A DNA stretch of 64,000 nucleotides from Gonapodya prolifera JEL478 (lineage: Eukaryota; Monoblepharomycota; Monoblepharidomycetes; Monoblepharidales; Gonapodyaceae), in NCBI GenBank assembly GCA_001574975.1, contig KQ965731.1, positions 1,051,737-1,115,736 of the forward strand, read 5' to 3'. Position 1 is the stretch's first letter; each line of letters starts with the position of its first letter. A program made the position numbers and the translations under genes. Under the pieces are notes generated by a model that ran no database searches, had not been told where the DNA came from, and saw only the letters and a program-made list of their open reading frames with translations. Positions 22,654 to 32,570 of this stretch are shown here, piece after piece.

Positions 22654-24489
22654 CTAAGCGTCATTGCTTCGTCTCTTTAATTTGATCCCAACTTTGTTGG
22701 TGGGCTTGGCAACGCCCAACTGTGAGACAGCATAAACAAGGTCATGATGGTCGTTCTCACATCGCTTCATGCATTCACTTACCGAAAAGACTGGCATTTT
22801 GGGCCACGTGCCTTCAACAAGCTGCAAGTCGTACTTGCGGAGGATGATGCTGCTGATGACTTTGATGATTGTGATCGCGAACTTGGCGCCCGAGCACTGA
22901 CAATCCAAGTGGGTATTGTTTCAGATTGTTGCTGCAAAATCATAGCTCTGACTGAAAACACGTACCGGATGTCTCCCGACACCCCACACGGGCATGTTGA
23001 AGTTGCTATGCAAACCGCCCTCACCAAACTTGACCATTTTAGGTGTGGCTTGATTCCTGACGCCATCCGCTCCTGAAAACGGCACCGTTCGGTCTGGGTT
23101 GTACTCGGTCGGGTCTGGATGAAGGTTGGGATTGTTGTTGAGCGTGGAATGTGGGAAAACAAGGAAGGCGCCCGAAGGGACCGTGTGACCACTGAAATCA
23201 ATGTCTGTCTCGGCGAGCCTTCAAACGGGAAGGAAGTTTCAGCATATCTCAACATCAACTACGGCAATGAGGTAGTACCGGAAAGAAGCAAAAGTTTCTC
23301 CCGCAAGTCTGAGATTCTCCGTGATGGTACGTTCCAAGTACTTCATTTCGTTCACATCCTTCGAGGACAATACAAATGTTCCAAAGGTGTCGGGCCTCTC
23401 CTCTGCTTCGTAGATGCTGCGTTGTTCTTTGAGCACTTTTTCAGCAAGACTTGGATCAGCTGCAACCCGAGTTAGAATCCATGCGAGGTTGGCATAAGTG
23501 TTTATCTAAACGCAGAAGATGTTTGAAAATTACTCGTTCGGGGACTGGTTGCGATTGTGCTCTCACCAAGGAGACCATGATGAGTGACCAAACTTGATAC
23601 ATCACGCTGTAAGTGTCGACGATTCCCTCTTCTGTGCTACAGAACTCTTCTGCCACCCAGACCATGTGGCCCTTCACCGGTCTTCCAGCGTCTCTGTCTG
23701 CAGTTTGCTTCGCGAGAATGGGCTCGAGTTTTGTGACCCAGCGTTCAAAGTTCCGCCGAGTCTCTGCCACCAGGCGGGGCCGGTCGTAGAACGCACGAGG
23801 TTTCTGTTTTGGACGAGGTCGTAGTCGCTGGGACAAAGTGATGCAAGGTGTCATTATTTACCTGCAGCAAAAGTTCAGGATCCACATCTCGGAAATTGTT
23901 TATGAACCAATCTCCGTCCTCTCCTTCAATACCCCAGAAGATTTCCATGATGACCTGAAACACGAGATGCCACAGCTCATTGAATAAATCGTCCACCTGT
24001 TCCGAGTCCCAGGGGCTTTTCCGTAGCATATCCCTCGAAAACTTGTCAGCATCTTCCATGAATGACGGGGCTGTCATCATTTTTGCAGTCATTCGCTGAA
24101 TTGCAGGGACTCCCCCATCAACTTTGGGATTTGGCAAGAAGTCGCCAAGAATTATTTTGGCGCCTTTGACAACGTCGAGAGTTTTACTTGAATGGTAAGC
24201 CGGGCTACTTTCCGAACCCATGACTAACGTAACGTCTCGAAACATTGGCACCTGCATCATGTGAAGTGGTGAGCGTGGAACCTGCCCGGAAGGTCGGCGC
24301 ACTTACTCTCAGAACAGCCACAGGGCCGTATTTTCTGTACAATCTCATCCATATGTTGGAATGGTCGGTTGCCAGGAGATACAGAAAGTATCCGAAGGGC
24401 ACTCGAGGGGTTCCGTCGCTGGAAGGTCTGAGAAGCCACCACGATGCGAGCACCACAACTGCAAGCAGAATCCACTCGATGACTGCCAT
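22654..24489 (-). CDS. Cytochrome P450 copy 1 (group IV, CYP7/CYP8/CYP51-like)
   Basis: Membrane-anchored haem-thiolate protein of 489 aa. Exons are 24489-24307, 24251-23862, 23803-23567, 23505-23279, 23218-22966, 22896-22783 and 22719-22654. The N-terminal anchor is IEWILLAVVVLASWWLL. The I-helix reads SLINTYANLAWILTRVAADP; the usual acidic-Thr pair is replaced by Asn-Thr as in CYP7/CYP8 enzymes. The K-helix ExxR is in ERTITENLRLAG. The haem loop GVGRHPCSGAKFAI is joined across the fifth intron with Cys as ligand. The C-terminus has the family beta strand LGVAKPTNKVGIKL. Substrate is unknown; a steroid/lipid or non-classical isomerase-type reaction is only a guess. It is convergent with the EXORDIUM-LRR gene, 83 bp away, and has a near twin at 26941-28795. 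Confidence 0.9.
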
Positions 24490-25620
24490 GAATCTGGAAC
24501 GCGCAAACTGTGGGGGAGGATGAAGATGTGGGGTAAGGCAGCGGTCAGGGAAACTAACCCGGAACTTTCTTGCCTCACCCCTTTTTTCATAACGGGAAGC
24601 CGAACATCCGAAGAAGGCTGACACTAGGAGGTTGATTACTGATAAATAGGTCGCTCCTTTACAAAAGTCCGGTTCAGTCATTTCCTCCTTGTTTCAGTCC
24701 TCCTGATAAGCTCCCGGGCACTTGCGGAGACGTCTTCAGATGAACGAAATCGCGTACTTTGCTTAGACTGCATGGAGAGTCTGACGGTTATCACCGATCC
24801 TCTGATCGTAATTACAGCAGCATATGTATGCATATCGTAGATGTTCTTCGGAGAGGCGTGTCGTGAGGCGCACTGGAGGGCTCGATTCGAAGCCAATGAG
24901 CGACAATTTTAAAATGAGATTTTGGCACTCTACAACTCGAGCGACTTCATCTATGAATGGCTGCAATCGAGGATGGCTTGGCTTGACCCCACGCCTGGGC
25001 TGTAAATAAAGTTACCGACAGTCAATTTTCCCTTCCTTTGATTCTCCTCTCTGACAAAATCAAGCGAATAAGATCACAAAGCCATATAATTCCAAACAAT
25101 TAAAAGGCAACGAACACCGTGGGGAAGTGGTGATCTGTGCGAATTGACCCTTTTTACGGATCCCCTCTCCACTTGTCTTCTCCAGGCAATTCTTCCATAC
25201 TTCCGCCTTCTATTTCTATTCGACTTCCACAAATATCTCCAATCAAAAGTGAGTCTCCAGTTTGCATCTGCTCCTTACGGATATGAAGGTGGGCTATCTA
25301 TGTCTTGCATACGTTCGGATCTCTCAATAATTCAACAACATTTCGACTGTCATCCAATCCTAACATCCAGCTCCAGGATACGGAGAAAGCCTGTCCCGCA
25401 GAGATTTCCTCTCAAGGAAGCCGGACGAGCGGACCTGCCAATCGCAGCGCCAATCGTCGTTCGGCTGGCTCGGTCTGCGCAACCTCGGACCTCGCTGGCA
25501 CTCATATTCCCGCTACGGTAAGCTGTGCTCTTCTTGATGTCGCATCATCTTGATGATGGACTGATGTGAATCGATGCTGCAGGGGGTGACTGCCAGACGT
25601 TTGGCGGTTCGCACGAGACA
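24490..25620. other. P450-1 upstream region and unresolved 5' part of the next locus
   Basis: The first 650 bases hold the P450-1 promoter side and nothing codable that I recognise. From about 25140 there are Ser/Arg-rich open frames and a plausible intron (25516-25583, gtaagc...tgcag), probably the 5' exons of the coiled-coil gene at 25621, but I could not settle a reading frame. Confidence 0.35.
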
Positions 25621-26157
25621 GTGATCGCCCCCCAAGACCTCCTCGCGCCTTCCCGCCTCGTCTCAAGAAGCGGCAGCTCATCCTCTGGCTCGCACCTTCT
25701 AGGGTGCCTCTCCAAAGCGGAGTTGGTTGCACTCGTCTCCGACAACGAAAGGCTCAAGTATGAGAACATCCAGTTCAAGAGCCAGGCCTCGGCCCTGTCC
25801 TCCCACCTCGCCCACAAAAACAAACTCCACTCAGCTGCCTGTCGGAGCTCGAATGCAGGACAAAGGTGATGAACGACATGAAGTGCATCACCGGGCTAAA
25901 GCACGCCCTCTACCAAGTCAAGGCCCAGGACAGAAAGGACAAGAGGACGAGGTAGAGCTCAGGAGAAAGCTCAAGTTCTTCAAGGAATGTTACGAAGAAG
26001 AGGTTGCCACGCTCACGGGTGAGCTAGCGATGCTCGAACGGAACTTGGCGTCACAGAAGATCGCAGGCGCGCCAAAGCTGTCCAACGCGATCGAAAAGGC
26101 CCAAGGTAGGACTTTGAATTTGAATCCGCCAGTCCTGCTGACGTCTAAACCTTGATT
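25621..26157 (+). CDS. Coiled-coil protein, gene model unresolved
   Basis: A Ser-rich segment leads into coiled coil: SKAELVALVSDNERLKYENI in one frame, LSELECRTKVMNDMKCITGL in a second and LRRKLKFFKECYEEEVATLT in a third. Each segment is heptad-like and they follow one another within 400 bases, so one ancestral protein is likely. I find no splice sites that join them cleanly, so the locus may contain very short introns, sequence errors or real frameshifts. No family is recognised. It lies between the two P450 copies. Confidence 0.35.
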
Positions 26158-26514
26158 TTCTCCTTCGCACTGCATCACATCATCCTCTGCTCCTCACTCC
26201 CAAACCTCGGTCTCCTTCACCCTTCACCACCATCGCCGTAGACAAAATAAATCGATCTTGGTCATCCCGGATCGTCACTTGGGTTCGTCAGAAAGTTGCT
26301 GGCGGTGACCGGAAGAAGCGTGCAGTCTGATCAAAACTAATGAATGAATGAACACTATCGTAGTGTTGTACAAGACATTGTGAATGAAGATTATCCCAAA
26401 TGAATGCGACGCCTAGTGTACGTGAATTGAAGTGCAGCACTTCGCAAAATGCTCCCAGCGGCGAACTTTGACTTCATTTCACACGTCATCCGGCTGCAAA
26501 ATCACGACACAAGG

Positions 26515-26612
26515 ACTTATACTCCAGGGTAATACTCAGCACAACCGCTAACAAGTGTCAAGTGACAGCGAAGACTTCCCACAACAACCACACAAGACAT
26601 TTCGGTGGGGAC
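26515..26612. repeat. Diverged direct repeat, left copy, beside P450-2
   Basis: This stretch resembles 28995-29098. Both contain 'cagggtaata' or a close match, 'tcagc', a variant of 'aagtgtcaagtga', 'ccacaacaa'/'ccgcaacaa' and an 'agacattt'/'agagattt' end in the same order. The copies enclose the LRR fragment and P450-2 and probably mark the ends of a duplicated block. Confidence 0.6.
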
Positions 26613-26756
26613 ATGTTGATTGATTAAATTTCCAGTTTCTTTGAAATCCAATATTGCTGTCCGTACCAGTCCACTTTCCATTTATCTTTTAGATTCTTGA
26701 GAGGTGCGATCTCGTATTGGAAGGTTGGAACAGAAGTATGGAGCAATTCAGATGTT

Positions 26757-26884
26757 GCTGACATACTGGGAATTTCTTCAAACATCAACTTCCAATTTCA
26801 ATTTTGGCAGATATTTATCCAACTTCTTCAAGAGCCCAAATCTCGAGGTGCTCTTACTCATTGACAATGTAAACCTCAACATAT
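26757..26884 (+). pseudogene. Remnant of the EXORDIUM-LRR gene's last repeats
   Basis: About 125 bases align by eye with 22292-22415 of the EXORDIUM-LRR gene. The clearest piece reads NFFKSPNLEVLLLIDNVNLN against DFSKSPNLAVFLLNDNTNLT. No signal peptide, EXORDIUM domain or upstream LRR exons are present, so it is a truncated copy. It sits 57 bases before the stop of P450-2, exactly as the intact gene's tail sits before P450-1, which shows it was duplicated together with the P450 gene. Confidence 0.8.
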
Positions 26885-26940
26885 ATAACTTCATGCTTTA
26901 TCGTGTCATGCAATGCAATGCTATCTTTTATCGTCAAGTT

Positions 26941-28795
26941 CTAAGCGTCGTTACTTCGCCTTTTTAATTTGATTCCGACTTTGTTGGTGGGTTTGGCAAC
27001 GCCCAACTGTGACAAAGCATGAACGAGGTCACGATGGACGTTCGTTACATTGCTTCATGCATTCACTTACCGAAAAGACTGGCATTTTGGGCCACGTGCC
27101 TTCAACAAGCTGCAAGTCGTACTTGCGGATGATGATGCTGCTGATGATCTTGATGATTGTAATGGCGAATTTGGCGCCGGTGCACTTTGATATAGGAAAA
27201 TCCAAGTGCATATTTTTTCAATTGCTGTCCCCAAATCATAGCTCTGAATGGAAAGCACTTACTGGATGTCTCCCGACACCCCAGACGGGCATGTTGAAGT
27301 TGCTGTGCAAGCCACCCTCGCCGAACTTGACCATTTTTGGTGTGGTTTGATTCTTCCCACCGTCCGCTCCTGAAAACGGTACCGATCGATCTGGGTTATA
27401 CTTGAGCGGGTCTGGATGAAGGTCTGGATTCTTGTTGAGAGTGGAATGTGGGAAAACCAGAAACGAGCCCGTAGTGATGTTGTGACCGCTGAAAGCAATG
27501 TCTGTTTCGGCAAGTCTTGGAACGGGAAGAATTTCAGTTCGTTTTTCAAAGTCAGCGACAGAGCTGAGTTCGTACCGGAAGGACGCAAATGTTTCTCCTG
27601 CGATTCTGAGATTCTCCGTGATGGTGCGTTCCACATATCTCATTTCGTTCAGATCCTTGGACGACAGCACAAATGTCTCAAAGCTGTCGCGCCTCTCTTC
27701 CGCTCCGTAGATTGTGCGCTGTTCTTGGAGTGTGTTTTCAGCAAGACTTGGATCAGCAGCAACCCGAGTTAGGATCCATGCGAGGTTGGCGTAGGTGTTT
27801 ATCTAAACGCGTTGATAATTGGAAATCACTTTTTTCGTGGATCAGTTTCCATTATGCACTCACCAGGGAGACCATAATGAGTCCCCAAACTTGATACATC
27901 ACGCTGTACGTGTCGATGATTCCATCTTCGGTGCGACAAAATTCCTCTGCCACCCAGACCATGTGACCCTTTACCGGTCTTCCAGCGTCCCTGTCTGAAG
28001 TTTGTTTCGCAAGAATGGGCTCGAGTTTAGCGGCCCAGCGCTCGAAATTTCGTTGAGTCTCTGCCACCACGCCTCGTCGATCGTAGAACGCGCGGGGTTT
28101 CTGTTTTGGACGAGCCTTAGTCGCGGAGTCTAAGCACGGAGCTAAGTGTCATTATTTACCTGCATCAAAAGTTCAGGATCAACATCACGGAAATTGTTTA
28201 TGAACCAATCCCGGTCTTCTCCTTCGATACCCCAGAAGATTTCCATGATCAAGCGAAACACAAGATGCCAAATCTCATGGAATAAATCGTCCACTTGTTC
28301 CGAGTCCCAAGGGCTTTCTCGTAGCAAATCCCTCGAAAACTTATCAGCGTCTTGCATGAACGTCGGAGAGGACATCATTTTTGCAGTCATTCGGGGAATT
28401 ATGGCGACCCCCGCCTCAACTTTCGGCGATGGCATGAAGTCCCCAAGAATTATTTTGGCGCCTTTGTCAACGTCGAGCGTTTTACTTGAATGATAGGCCG
28501 GACTGCTTTCCGAACCCATGACCAACGTGACGTCTCGAAACATTGGCACCTGCATCATGTGAAGTGTTGAAGTGGTGAGGGGTGAACCTGCTTGGAAGGA
28601 CGGCGCACTCACTCTCACAACAGCAACGGGCCCGTATTTTCTGTAAATTCTCATCCATAAGTTGGAATGGTCGGTTGCCAGGAGATAAAGAACGTATGCG
28701 AAGGGTGCTCGTGGCGCTCCTTTGTGTGTTGGCCCAAGAAGCCACCACGACGCGAACATCACCGCTGCAAGCAGAATCCACTCGATGGCTGCCAT
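26941..28795 (-). CDS. Cytochrome P450 copy 2 (group IV, CYP7/CYP8/CYP51-like)
   Basis: Tandem paralogue of the P450 at 22654-24489, 489 aa, exons 28795-28613, 28549-28160, 28100-27864, 27802-27576, 27515-27263, 27184-27071 and 27006-26941. All seven exon lengths (183, 390, 237, 227, 253, 114, 66) equal those of copy 1, and intron positions and phases are the same. It has the membrane anchor, Asn-Thr I-helix, ExxR helix (ERTITENLRIAG) and haem loop GVGRHPCTGAKFAI, so it looks functional. The first intron (63 bases) has no stop and could be retained, inserting 21 residues after the first exon. Protein differences between the copies are scattered substitutions, implying both were kept by selection. 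Confidence 0.9.
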
Positions 28796-28994
28796 GGATC
28801 GAAAAAGTACAAAGGGACGAGGAACGACGTAAAATCGCGTGGCAATAAATCTTGGGATAAATCATTTCTTGAAGAGCGTAAACTCGTTTTTGAGTCGTTT
28901 GCCTGGACACCCTGCCCATGTCCTGAAAGCTATTGCTGTCGTCCTCCCGGTCCCGAACTTGGTTCGGCTGGAACATCTTACGTCATGAATGGTG

Positions 28995-29098
28995 ACGGCA
29001 CAGACACAAAGGGAATTTATTCGTCAGGGTAATATTCAGCGCTAAGAATTGTCAACTGAGAGAGGTAGATTCCCGCAACAAGCACGCGAGAGATTTTG
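28995..29098. repeat. Diverged direct repeat, right copy
   Basis: Partner of 26515-26612 in the same orientation. It lies between the P450-2 start and the 3' end of the TBC gene, so the repeated sequence may derive from that gene's 3' flank. Similarity is judged by eye and has several gaps. Confidence 0.6.
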
Positions 29099-29142
29099 GT
29101 GCACACAGTCCAACATTTTGTACTATAAACACTCTTGAGAGG

Positions 29143-31311
29143 TCACCCCGCCTTCCCACCAACATCCGCAAGCCTCGTCGCCGACCCCGCCGGCGAGTCC
29201 TTCTCCCTGCGCCTCTCGATCCTGTCACCCCGTTCCCTCGGCTCCCGTCTCTCGCGCCTGTCCCTGCCCATACCCTCCACAAGACCCGCAAGTGCGTCCC
29301 GCTCTCTGCGCAATCCTTCAATCTCCCCGCGCTGCAGCTTCACAAGATGCTCCAGATCCGATTTTTCGCGCTCGAGCTGGACAATCTCGGCCTTCTGCGC
29401 CGCGACCGTGTGCTCTAGTAGTACCTGCGCTGCCGACGAGGCCGCCGCCGCGGCGCTCGAGGACGGTGGAGGCGACGAAGTTCCATTTGATAGCACGCCC
29501 GAACTCGACCCGCCCGCCGACCCTACGGACTCCGAACGAGCCGCTGCTACCCCACTTCCCACCGTGGCCGTGACTGACCCAACGGCCCCCGCCACGCTCC
29601 ACAGGGCTTGCGCAACGGCCGACACCTTGCGCGGAGGGCTGGGCCCAGCAGCAGGTGGAGGGGATAAGGCGGCTACAGCCGGTCCCGTCGAGTCAACCCT
29701 GTTCGGCGTGCGCGTCTGTGTGGGCACTGTCGGCGGCGGCGGTCTTTTCCCACTCCCTGCCGTGCCACCTCCCGCGGGCCCGCTTTCAGATCCCTTCTGC
29801 GACCTGGGCACGGCCTTTCCTGTCTTCCACGCATCCACAATGGCCGCAACCTCGCGCTCGCCGCATCCATCTCTGAACCCTTCCGCTGTCTGCCACACGG
29901 CCATACATGCCTCTTCGTCCCTACACACGTTCCCGCCGCGCATAGCGTCCAAGATACGCTCTGTGTCCCTCGTGACGGTAACGAACGTACCTGCCCGGGC
30001 CATGACGGCACACGAGAGACGCACGAGCGCCGGAAGTGGGTGGTACATTGTCGGGCGGTCGGGGTCGTCGCATCCGGCCATGACGAGGTCCCACACGCGC
30101 TCGACGAACCCTCGCGGGAAAGACGACGCAAACAGCGTCAGCGCCCACTGGGCCGCGTACGATGCGGGCGCAACACCTGCCGCGTCCAGGTGGGCCTGCA
30201 CAGCGGGGCACAGGACCCCGGCAAAGTGGTCCACGAGGTCGAGGAACAGGTGCAGCCCGGGCATGCCTGGAGTGTACATTGCGCGCATGGCGTAGGCGCC
30301 GCCCCGGCCCGACCGCAGGGGGACCGAGGACGCGACTGGTGGCCAGCCCTCCATGATGCGGGCAAGGCAGGCAAAAGATTGCAGCGGGGAGGCGCCCTGC
30401 CAGAGCAGAAAGCCGGCGACGAAGGACATGCCCTGACAGTAGCCAACCTGGTGGTCGTAGAGAGAGTAGGCGTGCAGGACGGCGGTGAGGGAGGGGAGGA
30501 GCGAAGGCGGCGGGTTTGGGGAGGGTGTCGAGGAGGCGGCGGCTGCGGAGGAGAGGGAGAGTGAGGACAGGCCTGCGGTGGCGGACGATGTTGGCGTGGG
30601 GTCCTTGTTCCGCCTCTGCAGGGCCACTGCGGGGCTGGGAATGGTGGGACCTGGGTGTGCCGGTGCGCCGGTATTGGAACCGTTTGCCCCCACTCCGCCT
30701 GTGGAGGATGAAGCAGGTGTGGGGCTCACAGCACGGAACTCTGGCACGTGCGGGAACGTTCTGCTGACATCGCCAGCAACGATCTTATCGTATGCGCTGG
30801 GCTCGTCTTGTGCCGAGGCGTAGAGCGCCGCACAGTCCTGCTCGACTTCGTGCGCGTCGCACAGGGCGCGCCACACGGCGACGCGCATATCAGGTGGAGG
30901 CCCCGATTGGCGGACGCGGCGGGCAATGTCGCGCGGGGGAAGGCGGGACGGGTTATCTGCGAGAGCGACCCAGAACGTGGTTTCGGTCTGTGATCGGGGC
31001 GCGGCGAGGGACGGGAGAGGTTGCAGGAAAAATTCGGGCGGAGGGTGGCCCCTGACGAGCGACTTGCGGCGCTTGACGGTGATTCCCGTGGACGCTGCCA
31101 GTTTGGAAATGGTGGCCGCCGAGGCGTGCACGCGGCCCGAGCGGAGTGAGATGGCCTTTGGGTCGGATGAGAGCGACGCGTTTTGAGATTCGAGAAGCCG
31201 CAGGAGCGACGGTTCCCTCGACAGGGAGGTGCCCGAGAGGTGCTGCGGGAAGGGGCTGGAGGGAAGGCGTAAAGGCGTGGAGGATGGCGATTGGGCAGGC
31301 GAGTCGGGCAT
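29143..31311 (-). CDS. TBC-domain Rab GTPase-activating protein
   Basis: Intronless frame of 722 aa. TBC proteins speed GTP hydrolysis by Rab GTPases with an Arg and a Gln finger. Here GDVSRTFPHVP is the Arg-finger motif and YDHQVGYCQGMSFVAGFLL the Gln-finger motif, followed by YTPGMPGLHLFLDLVDHF, QWALTLFASSFPRGFVERVW and further TBC helices. Between the two fingers lies an insertion of about 90 Pro/Ser/Thr/Gly-rich residues, probably a disordered loop. The N-terminus is Ser-rich; the C-terminus is Ala/Pro-rich, ending in a coiled coil (IVQLEREKSDLEHLVKLQRG). The absence of introns is unusual here and might mean an old retrocopy, though fungal TBC genes can be intronless. The Rab target is unknown. 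Confidence 0.92.
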   Translation of the reverse strand: MPDSPAQSPSSTPLRLPSSPFPQHLSGTSLSREPSLLRLLESQNASLSSDPKAISLRSGRVHASAATISKLAASTGITVKRRKSLVRGHPPPEFFLQPLPSLAAPRSQTETTFWVALADNPSRLPPRDIARRVRQSGPPPDMRVAVWRALCDAHEVEQDCAALYASAQDEPSAYDKIVAGDVSRTFPHVPEFRAVSPTPASSSTGGVGANGSNTGAPAHPGPTIPSPAVALQRRNKDPTPTSSATAGLSSLSLSSAAAASSTPSPNPPPSLLPSLTAVLHAYSLYDHQVGYCQGMSFVAGFLLWQGASPLQSFACLARIMEGWPPVASSVPLRSGRGGAYAMRAMYTPGMPGLHLFLDLVDHFAGVLCPAVQAHLDAAGVAPASYAAQWALTLFASSFPRGFVERVWDLVMAGCDDPDRPTMYHPLPALVRLSCAVMARAGTFVTVTRDTERILDAMRGGNVCRDEEACMAVWQTAEGFRDGCGEREVAAIVDAWKTGKAVPRSQKGSESGPAGGGTAGSGKRPPPPTVPTQTRTPNRVDSTGPAVAALSPPPAAGPSPPRKVSAVAQALWSVAGAVGSVTATVGSGVAAARSESVGSAGGSSSGVLSNGTSSPPPSSSAAAAASSAAQVLLEHTVAAQKAEIVQLEREKSDLEHLVKLQRGEIEGLRRERDALAGLVEGMGRDRRERREPRERGDRIERRREKDSPAGSATRLADVGGKAG

Positions 31312-31611
31312 TATGTCGGGGAGCTGACGGTGTGAGAGTCAGAAAGGCCAACAATCACAAGACAACCCAATCCCTCGGGTTGTGACAGACGTCACAACCC
31401 TATCCTTCGCCCTCCTGCTCCTCTCCAACGCCAGACTTAACCTAATGTCTCACCTTCCCTCTCCCAACCAGACAGGACCACCCAATCCCTATCATTCCCA
31501 CCAGATATATCCCGTGCCCTCCCTCTCCCCCAACCAGACACGACTTCGCACAAAAACTTCTCTCCGCCAGGGTTTGCCGCTTCGTGGGCGGTCATTCGCC
31601 TAAGCCGATCC

Positions 31612-32214
31612 CTATCCCCCATTACACCGACCACCCACCCGAGTCGCACCGACATCGACCTCTGCATTGTCAGGGTCGTCCGAAAGAATGGCGGTCTGGT
31701 CGTCATCGTTGTCCTCGTCCGAGTCGGAGGCTCCAAACAGTGCGCGTGTGATTGAGGGCGAGATTGGCCTGTTGAGCGGGTCCGGGTGGCCACTCCCGCC
31801 CGATCCTGGCATTTGCAGCGTCTGGGCCTGCGACGTGGTGGGTGGTGCCAGACCTGATCCGGCGGAGTGACCAGGTCTGATGGCGGACGGTGCAAGCAGT
31901 CCCCCACTTCCATTCCTGCTCCCGCCCGCGCCCATGCCCGCGCTGCCCACGCCGGCCCTTCCCAGAGGCATCCCTGCGGACCCCGCGAACGTGGCCGCCT
32001 TTCTCGCCGTGCGGATCCCGCCCTGATCCGTCGTTGGAGCAACAAGATTCCCCGATGTCCGGAGAGTGGCCCCCCCCGCCGGAGCGTCCAGGGATTCGAC
32101 GGATGCGCTGCCCAGGTCGCCCAGCGAGTCGCCCTCCATCGCCTGCAGAGTGCGCAGAAAGTCCGGCGACGAGTCCCTGCGCGAGTGTGCAGCTCCCGCA
32201 CCGACGTCTGCCAT
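31612..32214 (-). CDS. Small disordered protein with acidic C-terminus, unrecognised
   Basis: Single frame of 200 aa starting MADVGAGAAHSRRDSSPDFL. It is Gly/Ser/Ala-rich in the middle and ends in an acidic segment containing RALFGASDSDEDNDDDQ. No domain, signal or membrane segment is visible. The aromatic-Gly-acidic cluster resembles short linear binding motifs but I assign no function. A continuing or alternative 3' exon is possible. It lies about 300 bp beyond the TBC start, on the same strand. Confidence 0.5.
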   Translation of the reverse strand: MADVGAGAAHSRRDSSPDFLRTLQAMEGDSLGDLGSASVESLDAPAGGATLRTSGNLVAPTTDQGGIRTARKAATFAGSAGMPLGRAGVGSAGMGAGGSRNGSGGLLAPSAIRPGHSAGSGLAPPTTSQAQTLQMPGSGGSGHPDPLNRPISPSITRALFGASDSDEDNDDDQTAILSDDPDNAEVDVGATRVGGRCNGG

Positions 32215-32570
32215 TTCGCACCCTCAGGCCACTTGCTGTGCCGCGATTCTTGGTGCTGCTGCCCTACGCTCGCAGTCTGAGTCCGCCCCTGCGTCTGCTG
32301 CTGCTGATCCACGAGAAATGGCGGGCCAAACAAGATCTGCTTCGGTCAACATGGCGGACCCATCATATTGCAGTCGGTCTTCGATATCTCCAACCAATCC
32401 CCAACCAATCTTCACCAAGTCCTCACATAGTCCCAATGAGCTCTTGAGAGCGACCAATTCGTTTTTGACCACTCCACTCGCAATACATATGCAACCCAAC
32501 TCGGAATAAGAAACTCTCGCAAGTAACCACGTCCTTCGACCTTCACATAACAATACTATCCACCCCACTC

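Noticed and set aside
26515-29098. Flanking direct repeats as ends of a mobile element carrying a P450
   Set aside because: The repeats are diverged, have no terminal motifs or target-site duplication, and no transposase lies between them; segmental duplication explains them better.
29135-30295. Long plus-strand frame of 386 codons
   Set aside because: It is the antisense of the TBC gene's GC-rich Ala/Pro/Ser region; it has no motif, and the minus strand carries clear TBC signatures.
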